64,000 nucleotides of DNA, taken from NCBI RefSeq assembly GCF_900142995.1, contig NZ_FRCR01000010.1, positions 19,991 to 83,990 on the forward strand, given 5' to 3'. The translations under genes and the position numbers were made by a program. The number at the start of each line of letters is the position of its first letter. The first letter of the stretch is position 1. Under the pieces are notes generated by a model that was given only the letters and a program-made list of their open reading frames with translations, was not told where the DNA came from and made no database searches. Of this stretch, positions 54,601 to 62,097 are shown in pieces. The DNA comes from Caldanaerovirga acetigignens. Its GTDB lineage: Bacteria; Bacillota; Thermosediminibacteria; Thermosediminibacterales; Thermosediminibacteraceae.

Positions 54601-54750
54601 CCTCGTTATTATCATAATCGTAGGAAAGCTTATATTTGGCAAAAGGTCGGTGCCGAGCCTGGCGAGTGAAACAGCTCCGAGCACCAGCACCATGACGACG
54701 ATCATCACCATGGTAACGGGGTGTTTTATAGAAAGTTTTGCGAGGCTCAT
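51661..54750 (-). CDS. RND-family efflux pump (AcrB/MdtB type)
   Basis: The ~1029-residue proton-driven transporter has 12 expected membrane helices in two repeats. Signatures include SIKHPVTMVMIVVMVLVLG at the start, GTDLLPNISFPTIMI, GGLALGVGMLVDNSIVVLDN (helix 4 acidic residue) and GLITLAGIVVNNGIVLIDFV (helix 10). It exports drugs, lipids or other amphiphiles; which ones is not visible. The ATG at 54750 lies 7 nt after AGGGGGG and overlaps the region of the adaptor stop. Confidence 0.94.
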   Translation of the reverse strand: MSLAKLSIKHPVTMVMIVVMVLVLGAVSLARLGTDLLPNISFPTIMIITRYQGAGPQEVENLVTKPLEQVISTVSNVKSIKSTSVEGASNITVEFNWGTDMDFAVLEVREKIDLIKDMLPSEVKSPQIYKYDASQMPLMEIAVAGGRDLEDLKKIADDKIKNRLLQLEGVGMVQVFGGTTKEIHVVVDPEKVVKYGTTMNSIAQALQLENLNLPGGSISYGKREYLVRINSEFADVSAIKNLPVTTASGSTIPLSSLAEVEYANETDVLSKLNGKPSVVLVLYKQSGYNTVQVADKVAKELENLKKELPSGSQYSIVFNQANFITKSIGNVVSNAITGGILAVAILYLFLRDIRTTLVIGISMPISIITTFILMYFGNLTLNLLSLGGLALGVGMLVDNSIVVLDNIFRHREEGEDNIGAAISGANEVTRAVIASTLTTIVVFLPVVYVQGIAAQLFKELALTVTFSLLASLAVSLTLTPLLCSRLMVGRVSLGKAGFVAKAGEKFDRAFSRLLELYKNALRWALGHRKAVVGIAAVFFILSLALSPLVGTEFLPKFDMGMVMITAQMPDGTRREVLEGTVDELVSRVKDIPEIESILTIAGFSQSGEEKDNEATVMIRLKPLSERKRNSEEITEEIRSKTMNIPGVKLSVVSLAGMMFMGEASEAVSIKIKGDDLEKLKEISKQVEDIVKSVQGTREIKSSLAEQRPEISIRVNRDVASLYGLNSAYVANYVKSAVQGAVATRLRTGGEEIDVKVMAKEDLVDDIEKLKSLAIPTPSGMMLPLSSIASVEKEEGPVSINREDQSRTIKVTANVVGRFSGDVNREIQQKFKNLRLPEGYFIEMGGEQQQMAESFGGLALAFALAILLVYMVMASQFESLLQPFIIMFTLPLAIIGVVFSLLLTGRSFNIASFIGLITLAGIVVNNGIVLIDFVNQMRERGLSREEAILRAGPIRLRPILMTTLTTILGLFPLSLGLGEGGEMRAALATVIMGGLAVSTVLTLIVVPVLYTVFEDFGKIFSRFRPARRKI

Positions 54751-54752
54751 TT

Positions 54753-55994
54753 TCATTCCCCCCTAACAACCACTTCGACAAGCGAGCCGTCCTCAAGGTA
54801 TTCCTGTCCTTCAACCACCACAGTCAAGCCTTCCTTAAGTCCTTCTTTAATAATTGTGTAGCCTTCCACTGTCGGACCCACCGCTACCTCATTGGCTTTA
54901 GCTCTATTTTGTTCTATAGTGTATACTATTTTTTTGTCTTCCTTATTTAAAACGCACTCCTCCGGGACTGCCAGTACATTCTCGTAAGTTATAACCGCGA
55001 TTTTTACCCTCGCAAACATCCCGGGCTTTAAGTCCGACGGCGGGTTTTCTATCCTCAACTCCACCGGATATAGCCCGGTCTTTATGTCCTTATAAGGGCT
55101 GGCGCTCGTAACTGTAGCCTTCAAAGTAGCACCAATAGAGTCAACTGAAACTTCTGCGGTCTGCCCTACTTTTACCGAATTGATCACATCTTCGGTCACG
55201 TTTATCTTGACAAAAAAGCTCCCCGTATCGCCCACTACAGCGACTATAGACCCAGGGCTTATAAACTGGCCTACTTTTGCGTCTACACTCCCGATTGTGC
55301 CATCTACCGGAGAAGTTACAAGGGTATTTTCAAGGGCGCTTTGCGCCGCAGAAAGAGCCGCTCTTGCCTGCTCAACCTGAGATTTTGTCGCAGCCAATGT
55401 CTCGGGCATGGTGCTTGCCTTGGTGAGTTCAAGCTGCTCTTTTGCCGATTCGTACTGCTCCTTCGTCACATTATACTGAAGCTGTATCGCCTCAAAGTCC
55501 TTTTGGGATACCGCCCCTTCTTCGTAGAGCTTCTTCATCCGCTCGTAGTTTTGAGATACATTTTTATAATTCTCCTCAGCCTGTTTTACAGAAGACTCAA
55601 GTCTTTTGAGTTCCTGGTCGAGCTGGGCCTTGGTCCTATTGTAATTCGCCTCTGCCGCGTCGTATGCAGCCCTTGCCTGCTGCACTTGCGAAATCACATC
55701 TTTTTCATCAAGCTTTACCAGCACCTGCCCCGCCCTTACCTTGTCGCCGGCCTTAACCAGCACTTCTTTTATTTTCCCTGCCATCTTCGCAGTCACTACC
55801 ACCTGCCCTTTTGCCTCGACGGTTCCGGTGAAATACCGGTATTCCGAAAGATTCCTGGCAGAAAGGCTTTCTACTCTTACCGGGACGGCCTTTTTTTCTT
55901 CAGCCGATTCACTAGCCTTTCTGCCACAACCTCCTACCAGCAATAGCGCAATGATACAAATAAGGACTGGAAATACTTTTTTCTTATCCAGCAC
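54753..55994 (-). CDS. RND efflux adaptor (membrane fusion) lipoprotein
   Basis: The ~413-residue adaptor has a lipoprotein signal ending LLLVGGC (lipobox), a lipoyl half (VTAKMAGKIKEVLVKAGDKV), an alpha hairpin of about 110 residues (QVQQARAAYDAAEANYNRTK...), and beta-barrel and membrane-proximal domains. It would bridge the RND pump and TolC-family protein. The GTG at 55994 lies just after GAGGGTGG; the frame to 56054 includes the operator and is rejected. It is first in the TetR-controlled operon. Confidence 0.92.
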   Translation of the reverse strand: MLDKKKVFPVLICIIALLLVGGCGRKASESAEEKKAVPVRVESLSARNLSEYRYFTGTVEAKGQVVVTAKMAGKIKEVLVKAGDKVRAGQVLVKLDEKDVISQVQQARAAYDAAEANYNRTKAQLDQELKRLESSVKQAEENYKNVSQNYERMKKLYEEGAVSQKDFEAIQLQYNVTKEQYESAKEQLELTKASTMPETLAATKSQVEQARAALSAAQSALENTLVTSPVDGTIGSVDAKVGQFISPGSIVAVVGDTGSFFVKINVTEDVINSVKVGQTAEVSVDSIGATLKATVTSASPYKDIKTGLYPVELRIENPPSDLKPGMFARVKIAVITYENVLAVPEECVLNKEDKKIVYTIEQNRAKANEVAVGPTVEGYTIIKEGLKEGLTVVVEGQEYLEDGSLVEVVVRGE

Positions 55995-56017
55995 CGTACC
56001 ACCCTCTCTCCAAAATT

Positions 56018-56033
56018 GACCGACCGGTCGGTC
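56018..56033. promoter_or_regulatory. TetR-type operator of the RND operon
   Basis: GACCGACCGGTCGGTC is a perfect 16-bp palindrome of a kind often bound by TetR-family repressors. It lies between the predicted transcription start and the adaptor gene. Confidence 0.85.
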
Positions 56034-56044
56034 TACATAGGATA

Positions 56045-56073
56045 ATGTTACCACACGTTATGTCCATTTTCAA
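56045..56073 (-). promoter_or_regulatory. Promoter of the RND operon
   Basis: On the minus strand TTGAAA (56068-56073), 17 bp, TAACAT (56045-56050), with the operator just downstream. Confidence 0.55.
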
Positions 56074-56099
56074 TAACTAACGGCTATCCTTTCAACAAA

Positions 56100-56146
56100 A
56101 ATACCGCTTTTAAGTCGAAAAAAAACTAGACTTAAAAGCGGTTTTA
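56100..56146. terminator. Hairpin terminator after the 106-codon gene
   Basis: ACCGCTTTTAAGTC (56103-56116) and GACTTAAAAGCGGT (56129-56142) form a 14-bp stem. T residues follow on both strands; on the minus strand it closes the HEPN-like gene. Confidence 0.75.
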
Positions 56147-56154
56147 CAAAGCGT

Positions 56155-56475
56155 TCACACAGATTTCTGAAGAATAACCTTTTCTGCAGCCTCTATAACT
56201 GTTTGAAGGTCATTATATGCTTTTTCTGCATCTTCCATCGTATACTCTTGTGTTGGTATAAAGTCAACATCACCATAAAAGGAAAATTCTATTTCTTTTC
56301 TGAGCCATTTGGAAATGGATGCAAGCTCGTCAACTTTATCAGCAACTTCTTTTTTTGCTCCCATCTTTTTGAGTTTCGAGGAAAATTCCTGCAAAAACCG
56401 AGTAAAAAAGCCTTCCCTGTCAAAAAGTATCAATGCGTCATCTATCATATCGAGGAAAAGGAGACTCCCTGCCAT
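56155..56475 (-). CDS. HEPN/nucleotidyltransferase-like fragment
   Basis: The 106-residue ORF has a C-terminal half (WLRKEIEFSFYGDVDFIP, EDAEKAYNDL) that looks like the end of a HEPN-domain protein. Its N-terminal half (LDMIDDALILFDREGFFTRF, KLKKMGAKK) looks like the C-terminus of a minimal nucleotidyltransferase. Such proteins normally form a two-gene HEPN/MNT toxin-antitoxin pair. The usual HEPN R-x4-6-H motif and the nucleotidyltransferase GSxxR are missing. No clear ribosome binding site precedes the ATG, and the frame continues upstream (KTPEEV) to a stop. It may be a deletion remnant; family assignment is tentative. Confidence 0.45.
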   Translation of the reverse strand: MAGSLLFLDMIDDALILFDREGFFTRFLQEFSSKLKKMGAKKEVADKVDELASISKWLRKEIEFSFYGDVDFIPTQEYTMEDAEKAYNDLQTVIEAAEKVILQKSV

Positions 56476-56707
56476 AACTTCTTCAGGCGTCTTACGTCTT
56501 TTTAAAACTTTCGATAAGCATTATTATCAACTTCCTTGCATACCAATTTTGTTACCACTATTATATCAACCATAAGTTTACAAATAAAGGAGCATAGTCA
56601 AAAAATTCGTTATTTGTAATTTCGAAGGCAGATACAAAGAGGAATTCACATCAATAAAATAGAATTCTTCCTCCAACAATAAAAAGCGATCGCGGAGGGG
56701 AATTACA
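56476..56707. other. Intergenic stretch before the two-component system
   Basis: It contains a TATAAT-bearing minus-strand promoter candidate for the HEPN-like ORF (around 56555), and an inverted repeat GAGGAATTC...GAATTCTTCCTC (about 56638-56675) upstream of the response regulator. No other gene is visible. Confidence 0.4.
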
Positions 56708-57394
56708 TTGAAGCAAAAGAGCATCCTCATAGTGGAAGACGATGTAAAAATAAGAATGCTCCTGAGGGATTTTCTCGAAAGGGAGGGCTTTAAAGTCCTG
56801 GAATCCCCGAACGGAAGGCACGCCCTGGAAACCTTCGAAAAGCTAAAAAAAGAGATAGACCTTATCATCCTCGACATAATGCTCCCGGAAATCGACGGGT
56901 GGACCGTCTGCCGAAACATCCGGAAAATTTCTTCAGTCCCCATCGTAATGCTCACCGCCCGCTCGGAGGATGCCGACGAAATCCTGGGCCTTGAACTGGG
57001 GGCCGACGACTACGTGAAAAAGCCCGTAAAGCCCACCACGCTTATCGCCCGGATAAAGGCAATATTACGGCGCATCGAAAACGGAGAAGAAATAAAGAAC
57101 CGCCTCTCATTCGAAGGCATAGAAATAGACGAGGACTCCTATAAAGTAACAGTTGACGGGAACGAAATCATACTCAGTCCAAAAGAATTTTCCCTCCTCC
57201 TCATCCTTGTAAAAAACAAGGGAAAGATAATTTCCAGAGAGCAACTGCTCGATGCGGTATGGGGCGTTGACTACGAAGGAGGCCTTCGCACGGTAGACAC
57301 CCATATAAACCGGCTAAGAAGTAAATTGGGCAAATATTCCTGCGCCATTGAAACTGTGCGGGGATTCGGCTACAGATTTGGGGGGTCACGATGA
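56708..57394 (+). CDS. OmpR-family response regulator
   Basis: The 228-residue regulator has a receiver domain with acidic pocket VEDDVKIR, phospho-Asp in LIILDIMLPEIDGW (about residue 55) and the conserved Lys in VKKPVKP. It is joined to a winged-helix DNA-binding domain (LRTVDTHINRLRSKLG...TVRGFGYRF). It starts with TTG after GGAGGGG and overlaps the kinase gene by ATGA. Targets probably include the secreted protein and exporter genes downstream. Confidence 0.95.
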   Translation: MKQKSILIVEDDVKIRMLLRDFLEREGFKVLESPNGRHALETFEKLKKEIDLIILDIMLPEIDGWTVCRNIRKISSVPIVMLTARSEDADEILGLELGADDYVKKPVKPTTLIARIKAILRRIENGEEIKNRLSFEGIEIDEDSYKVTVDGNEIILSPKEFSLLLILVKNKGKIISREQLLDAVWGVDYEGGLRTVDTHINRLRSKLGKYSCAIETVRGFGYRFGGSR

Positions 57395-58959
57395 AAAAGG
57401 AAATCTCCGTAAGATACAGGCTCTTCATCCTCATAGTTTCGATAGTATTCATAGCCAATTTATTACAATATGTCGCAAACGCTTTTTTTGCGGAAAAATA
57501 TTACATTTATCGCAAAAAGCAAGTACTTTTTGATACCGCAAAAGAACTGGTCGCCCTCATGCAGGAAAACAAAGGGTCCCTCGCATTTGACGACGAAACT
57601 TTGATATACAAGATTTCCACCCTGGAAAAGTCCATCGGCGGCGCAATATTTATAGGAAAGATAGACGGCACGATATTCTACCCCTCAAGGCCTGACCGCA
57701 ATATTGTTCAAAGGCCTGCCATCATCTTTAATCCCTTTTTCAACCCCGAGGAAAAGCAAGATGAAAATAAAAGCCAGGGAACCGATAGGCTGCCGAGGCC
57801 TCCCATGATAAGGATAAAATACCTCCAGCCAAACCCAGACGGCTCATACTTTATAATCACCAAAGACCCGAATTTTAAAATCGACACCCTGCGGTATCAG
57901 AAAATCCTTGAAGACGGAACCGTCATCCTCGTTTGGATACCTATGGCATCCATAAAAGAAAGCGTGGCAATTTCCAGCAGGTTTGCCGTGACAATAGGCA
58001 TTATCGCGGCACTTTTGTCTGGAATTTGGGCCCTCCTTGCCGCCCAGAGGTTTACAAAGCCCATTCTTGAGATGAGCAAAATAGCAAAAAGAATGGCAAA
58101 CCTCGACTTTTCAAGAAAAATAACAGTAAATTCCAGCGATGAGATTGGACAGCTTGCAGGAAGCATAAACCACCTTTCCGAAAAACTGAGCCAGGCCATA
58201 AATGAGCTTAACGAAAAAAACCGGCGATTAAAAGAAGACATAGACAAGGAAAAGAAACTGGAAAAGATGCGCCGGGAATTCGTATCCAGCGTATCTCATG
58301 AACTCAAAACTCCCCTTTTTTTGATCCAGGGTTACGCCGAGGCCATAAAGGAAAACATAGCCGAAGACGAACAAAAGAGGAATTTCTACCTGGACGTAAT
58401 TATAGAAGAGACGCAGAAAATGGACAAACTGGTGAAAGGCCTCCTGGAGCTTTCTCAGTTCGAGGCAGGTATGGCCAAAATTAAAAAGGTAAGCTTCGAT
58501 GTATCTAAGCTGATATATAAGATTGCTTCAAAATACGAACCCATTGCGAGAGAAATGGAAGTAGGTATGGCTGTCGAATGCGAAGAAAACCTCCTAGCCC
58601 TAGCCGACCCTGAAAGGATTGAACAAGTCTTAATAAACTTCATAAATAACGCATTGGAGCACTTGGACGAAAGGAGGGTCTTAAAAATCAAGGCGGAAAA
58701 AGCTGGAGGGAAAATAAGGGTGTCCGTTTACAATTCAGGTGCACCTATCCCCGAATCATCCATGGACAAGATATGGCAGACTTTCTACAAGGTAGACAAA
58801 GCGAGGACCCGTGAGATCGGAGGGTCGGGTATAGGACTTGCCGTAGTAAAAGCAATAATGGAGGCGCACGGCGGATCTTATGGGGTAGCTAATGCCGAAG
58901 GCGGCGTGGAGTTCTGGATAGAAATCGAAGAAGCAGGGGGTGACTTCACAATTTCTTAA
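57391..58959 (+). CDS. Sensor histidine kinase
   Basis: The 522-residue kinase has a membrane helix at 9-27, an extracytoplasmic sensor (about 30-190), a second helix (SRFAVTIGIIAALLSGIWALL), HAMP, the phospho-acceptor SVSHELKTPLFLIQ, and ATPase N box NFINNALEH with G boxes GSGIGLAVVK. It is translationally coupled to the response regulator. The ligand is unknown; gene context suggests envelope stress or toxic compounds. Confidence 0.95.
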   Translation: MKKEISVRYRLFILIVSIVFIANLLQYVANAFFAEKYYIYRKKQVLFDTAKELVALMQENKGSLAFDDETLIYKISTLEKSIGGAIFIGKIDGTIFYPSRPDRNIVQRPAIIFNPFFNPEEKQDENKSQGTDRLPRPPMIRIKYLQPNPDGSYFIITKDPNFKIDTLRYQKILEDGTVILVWIPMASIKESVAISSRFAVTIGIIAALLSGIWALLAAQRFTKPILEMSKIAKRMANLDFSRKITVNSSDEIGQLAGSINHLSEKLSQAINELNEKNRRLKEDIDKEKKLEKMRREFVSSVSHELKTPLFLIQGYAEAIKENIAEDEQKRNFYLDVIIEETQKMDKLVKGLLELSQFEAGMAKIKKVSFDVSKLIYKIASKYEPIAREMEVGMAVECEENLLALADPERIEQVLINFINNALEHLDERRVLKIKAEKAGGKIRVSVYNSGAPIPESSMDKIWQTFYKVDKARTREIGGSGIGLAVVKAIMEAHGGSYGVANAEGGVEFWIEIEEAGGDFTIS

Positions 58960-59067
58960 CAAAACCCACAAAATTTTTTAAAAAAAGTGTGACATTACCG
59001 TGAAGTTGGACGCCTACAATAAAATCGCAGTAAAAAACAAAGTAAAAAATAAAAAGGAGGAAACGGC

Positions 59068-59712
59068 ATGAACAAAAAGATAAAAGCTTTCATCGGCTCG
59101 GCACTCATAGGGGGAATGCTGTTAGGTGCGGGCAACCTGGTCTTTGCCCAGAACACCGGAGATACCAGCGCCGATAGCAGCAAGGCTGCCGTAGTTGAAC
59201 AAGCCCCTTTTAAGGGAGGATTTCGCCACGGCAAAAAGGGCCCCGGCATGTTTCTGAAGGAAGATATCCTGTCAGAACTTGCGGAAAAAGGTATAATAAG
59301 CAGCGAGCAGGTTGAAAAGGTCAAGGAATACGTTGAACAAAAAATGGAACAGGAAAGGCAGCAAATACAGCAGCAAAGAAGGCAGCAAATAGAAGAGGCC
59401 CTGCAAAAGCTGGTAGAAAGCGGCACAATAACTTCGGAGAAAAAGGATAAGATACTTGCGTACTTAGACGAAAAGGAAGCACAAAGGCAGCAAGAAATGG
59501 AAAAAATTAAAAATATGACTGAAGAAGAGAGGAAGGCCTATTTCGAGGAAAAGAAGAGTTCCCTGCAAAAGCGCAGCAAGTACTTTATGCTCCAAGAACT
59601 AGTCGACAAAGGAATACTGACCGAAGACGAAGCAAAAGCAGTAATGCAGGCTATTCACCCAGCAAAAAGGCCGGTTCCGAATACTTCGACTTCCAGCTCT
59701 GTAGAAAGTTAA
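59068..59712 (+). CDS. Secreted repeat protein next to the two-component system
   Basis: The 214-residue protein has a clear signal peptide (KKIKAFIGSALIGGMLLGAG, then NLVFAQ) and three copies of a short helix-turn motif: ILSELAEKGIISSEQVEKV, ALQKLVESGTITSEKKDKI and MLQELVDKGILTEDEAKAV. These are separated by Gln/Glu/Arg-rich coiled coil. The motif resembles SHOCT/DUF2680-like repeats. Context and architecture suggest an extracytoplasmic accessory or sensor inhibitor, comparable in role to CpxP/Spy, though homology is not claimed. Good AAAGGAGG site; a strong terminator follows. Confidence 0.78.
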   Translation: MNKKIKAFIGSALIGGMLLGAGNLVFAQNTGDTSADSSKAAVVEQAPFKGGFRHGKKGPGMFLKEDILSELAEKGIISSEQVEKVKEYVEQKMEQERQQIQQQRRQQIEEALQKLVESGTITSEKKDKILAYLDEKEAQRQQEMEKIKNMTEEERKAYFEEKKSSLQKRSKYFMLQELVDKGILTEDEAKAVMQAIHPAKRPVPNTSTSSSVES

Positions 59713-59717
59713 TTTTA

Positions 59718-59745
59718 GGCCCCTTCCTTGGGGAGGGGCTTTTTT
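59718..59745 (+). terminator. Terminator after the secreted repeat protein
   Basis: GCCCCTTCC and GGGAGGGGC pair around a 3-nt loop, followed by TTTTTT. The exporter genes downstream then depend on read-through or another promoter. Confidence 0.8.
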
Positions 59746-59770
59746 GATATTTTATCGCGGAGGTGTTGCC

Positions 59771-61399
59771 GTGAATCCGAAAAAGGTCATCGCCATAATT
59801 CTCATCCTGGCTGGGGCAGCCGGGGCGTATTATTTTTTCTATGCTAAAAATAAGGCAAAAAATACGTCAGCCGCCGTCCAGTTCCTCACCGCCCGGGTGG
59901 AAAGAGGGGATATAACTGATAGCATAAAAGGGAGCGGAACCATACAGCCCTACCAGCTTCTTGAGCTCAACCCGAGGGGGAGCGGTACCGTAGAAAAAGT
60001 CTACGTAAAGGCAGGAGATAAAGTAAAGGCAGGCGACCCGCTCCTCGTCCTCTACAATAGATCAACTGACCTTGCCCTCGAGAAGGCAAGAATAAACCTT
60101 TCCATCCAGCAGGACAATCTAAATAAGGCTCTGTCGAACCTGGAAAAGGCCGAAATAAAAGCTCCACAGCGGGGAATAGTTACGGAAATCACAGTCAAAA
60201 AAGGAGACAACATCTCAAAAGGAACTACCGTTGCAAAGCTCAGGCTAAACCCTGGAAAGACCATAATAAAAGCGCCGTTTAATGCGGCTCAGATAAAAGA
60301 TGTAAAAATAGGCGATAAGGCAGAAGTTCTCTTTTTAGATTTCCTTTTCAAGAAAGAAGGCATCGTAACGGATATATCTGAAAAAGGTAAGCTCAAATCC
60401 ACCGGAGCGGTATACTATTACGCCACCATCGAAATCGACGGCGAATACTACGTAGAAGGGGCGGAAACTTTAGTCGACGTGACTTTAAATACGAGAGACG
60501 GCGTGCAGAAAGCAGTAGAAGCTGTAGCCTTGGAAGCTCCGGAAGAAATAGAAGTAAAGTCTGAAGCAGCGGGAACCGTGTCCGCAATCTATGTAAAAGA
60601 AGACCAGACGGTGAGCGCCGGGGCGAAGCTTGTCAGTTTAGACTCCGAAGAACTAAAAGAAAGCGTAGAAAACGCAAGGAGGTCCTTGGAACAGGCAAAG
60701 CTGGATTTAGAAGAAAAAGAGCTTGCAAAAAATGAACTCGTATACACCGCCCCATTTGACGGAACTATAGTCGAGGTCAACGTCAGCGAAGGGGAGGAGC
60801 TCGTACAGTCAAGCAGCCAAAGCTCCAGCAAGCCTTTGATAATCCTCGCCGACTACTCAAAAATGAAGGTAGTGATATCGGTCGATGAACTCGACGCGGT
60901 GAAGATAAAAGAGGGTATGCCAGTGAAAATTACATCCGACGCCTTCCCCGGCAAGTCCTGGCAGGGCACAGTCGAAAATGTGGCCGAAATCGGGACTTCT
61001 TCTAATGATGTCTCGACCTTTGACGTCACGATAGTCACCTCCTCCATCGAGGAACTAAAGGCCGGGATGACGGTCACTGCAGAAATTATAGTTCAGTCCA
61101 AGGAAGACACTTTGATACTTCCCGCCAGCGCCATCCGCGAAGCAAATGGAAGGACATTCGTATTATTGCGTGAAAAAGAAGGCGAGGCTAATGGCCAGAG
61201 CCGCCGCCAGAACATGAAAGAAGTAAAGCTTGGCATAAAGACCAGCGAGTACGTAGAAATTTTGGAAGGCTTAAGTGAAGGTGATGAAGTAATAATACCC
61301 ACAACATCCGCATCAGGCCAGAGTAATAGACAGGGCAACACGGGTGGTTTTCGCTTTGATCTAGTACCAGGCGGCCCTCCGTCCGGTCCCAGACGGTGA
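59771..61399 (+). CDS. Membrane-fusion (MacA/HlyD-type) adaptor protein
   Basis: The ~542-residue adaptor has an N-terminal membrane helix (KKVIAIILILAGAAGAYYFF), two lipoyl-like halves (EKVYVKAGDKVKAGDPLLVL and VSAIYVKEDQTVSAGAKLVS), a coiled coil (EELKESVENARRSLEQAKLD) and a barrel domain ending in a Gly-rich tail. The GTG at 59771 lies 5 nt after GGAGGTG; the ATG at 59744 is within the terminator. It is the first gene of the second MacAB-type exporter and parallels 47334-49058. Confidence 0.9.
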   Translation: MNPKKVIAIILILAGAAGAYYFFYAKNKAKNTSAAVQFLTARVERGDITDSIKGSGTIQPYQLLELNPRGSGTVEKVYVKAGDKVKAGDPLLVLYNRSTDLALEKARINLSIQQDNLNKALSNLEKAEIKAPQRGIVTEITVKKGDNISKGTTVAKLRLNPGKTIIKAPFNAAQIKDVKIGDKAEVLFLDFLFKKEGIVTDISEKGKLKSTGAVYYYATIEIDGEYYVEGAETLVDVTLNTRDGVQKAVEAVALEAPEEIEVKSEAAGTVSAIYVKEDQTVSAGAKLVSLDSEELKESVENARRSLEQAKLDLEEKELAKNELVYTAPFDGTIVEVNVSEGEELVQSSSQSSSKPLIILADYSKMKVVISVDELDAVKIKEGMPVKITSDAFPGKSWQGTVENVAEIGTSSNDVSTFDVTIVTSSIEELKAGMTVTAEIIVQSKEDTLILPASAIREANGRTFVLLREKEGEANGQSRRQNMKEVKLGIKTSEYVEILEGLSEGDEVIIPTTSASGQSNRQGNTGGFRFDLVPGGPPSGPRR

Positions 61400-61416
61400 G
61401 AAAGAGGGGGGCTTTA

Positions 61417-62097
61417 ATGATTGAACTCATCAATATCAACAAATCTTACGGAAGAGGAAAAAACGAACTTCAAATATTGAAGGATATAAACCTGAAGATA
61501 GACGAGGGCGAATACGTGGCTGTAGTCGGGCCGTCGGGCTCGGGGAAGACCACCCTGATGAATATAATTGGCATGATAGACGTCCCAACTTCCGGTGAAT
61601 ACCTGTTCGAGGGAAAGCTTGTGTCAAAACTGGCGGAACGGGAACTAGCGAGGATAAGAAACAGGAAAATAGGCTTTGTCTTCCAGAGTTTCAACCTCAT
61701 ACCAGAGCTCAATGCTCTTGAAAATGTTGAGCTCCCGATGATATACGCGGGTATGAAGCCTACAGACAGAAAAAAGAGAGCTGCCGAGCTTCTTTCCCTC
61801 ATGGGACTATCCGACAGATTGTCGCATAAGCCTTCCGAACTTTCCGGGGGCCAGCAGCAGAGGGTAGCCATTGCAAGGGCCCTTGCCACCGACCCTCCTA
61901 TCATCCTTGCCGACGAACCCACAGGAAACCTGGATTCCAAGTCGGGCTCGGACGTGATGGACACTTTAGAATCCCTAAATTCAAAGGGAAAGACCGTAAT
62001 ACTCATAACCCATGACCGGGAAATAGCTTCTCGGGCAAGGCGAAGGATAGAAATACGAGATGGAAAGATAATCCGCGACGAAAGGGCGGGATTCTGA
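61417..62097 (+). CDS. ABC transporter ATP-binding protein (MacB/LolD type)
   Basis: The ~226-residue ATPase has Walker A GPSGSGKTTLMN, signature [15 protein letters not shown] and Walker [13 protein letters not shown]. The ATG at 61417 is 4 nt after AGAGGGGGGC. Its stop overlaps the permease ATG (TGATG). It is a paralogue of the ATPase at 49.1-49.8 kb. Confidence 0.95.
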   Translation: MIELININKSYGRGKNELQILKDINLKIDEGEYVAVVGPSGSGKTTLMNIIGMIDVPTSGEYLFEGKLVSKLAERELARIRNRKIGFVFQSFNLIPELNALENVELPMIYAGMKPTDRKKRAAELLSLMGLSDRLSHKPSELSGGQQQRVAIARALATDPPIILADEPTGNLDSKSGSDVMDTLESLNSKGKTVILITHDREIASRARRRIEIRDGKIIRDERAGF

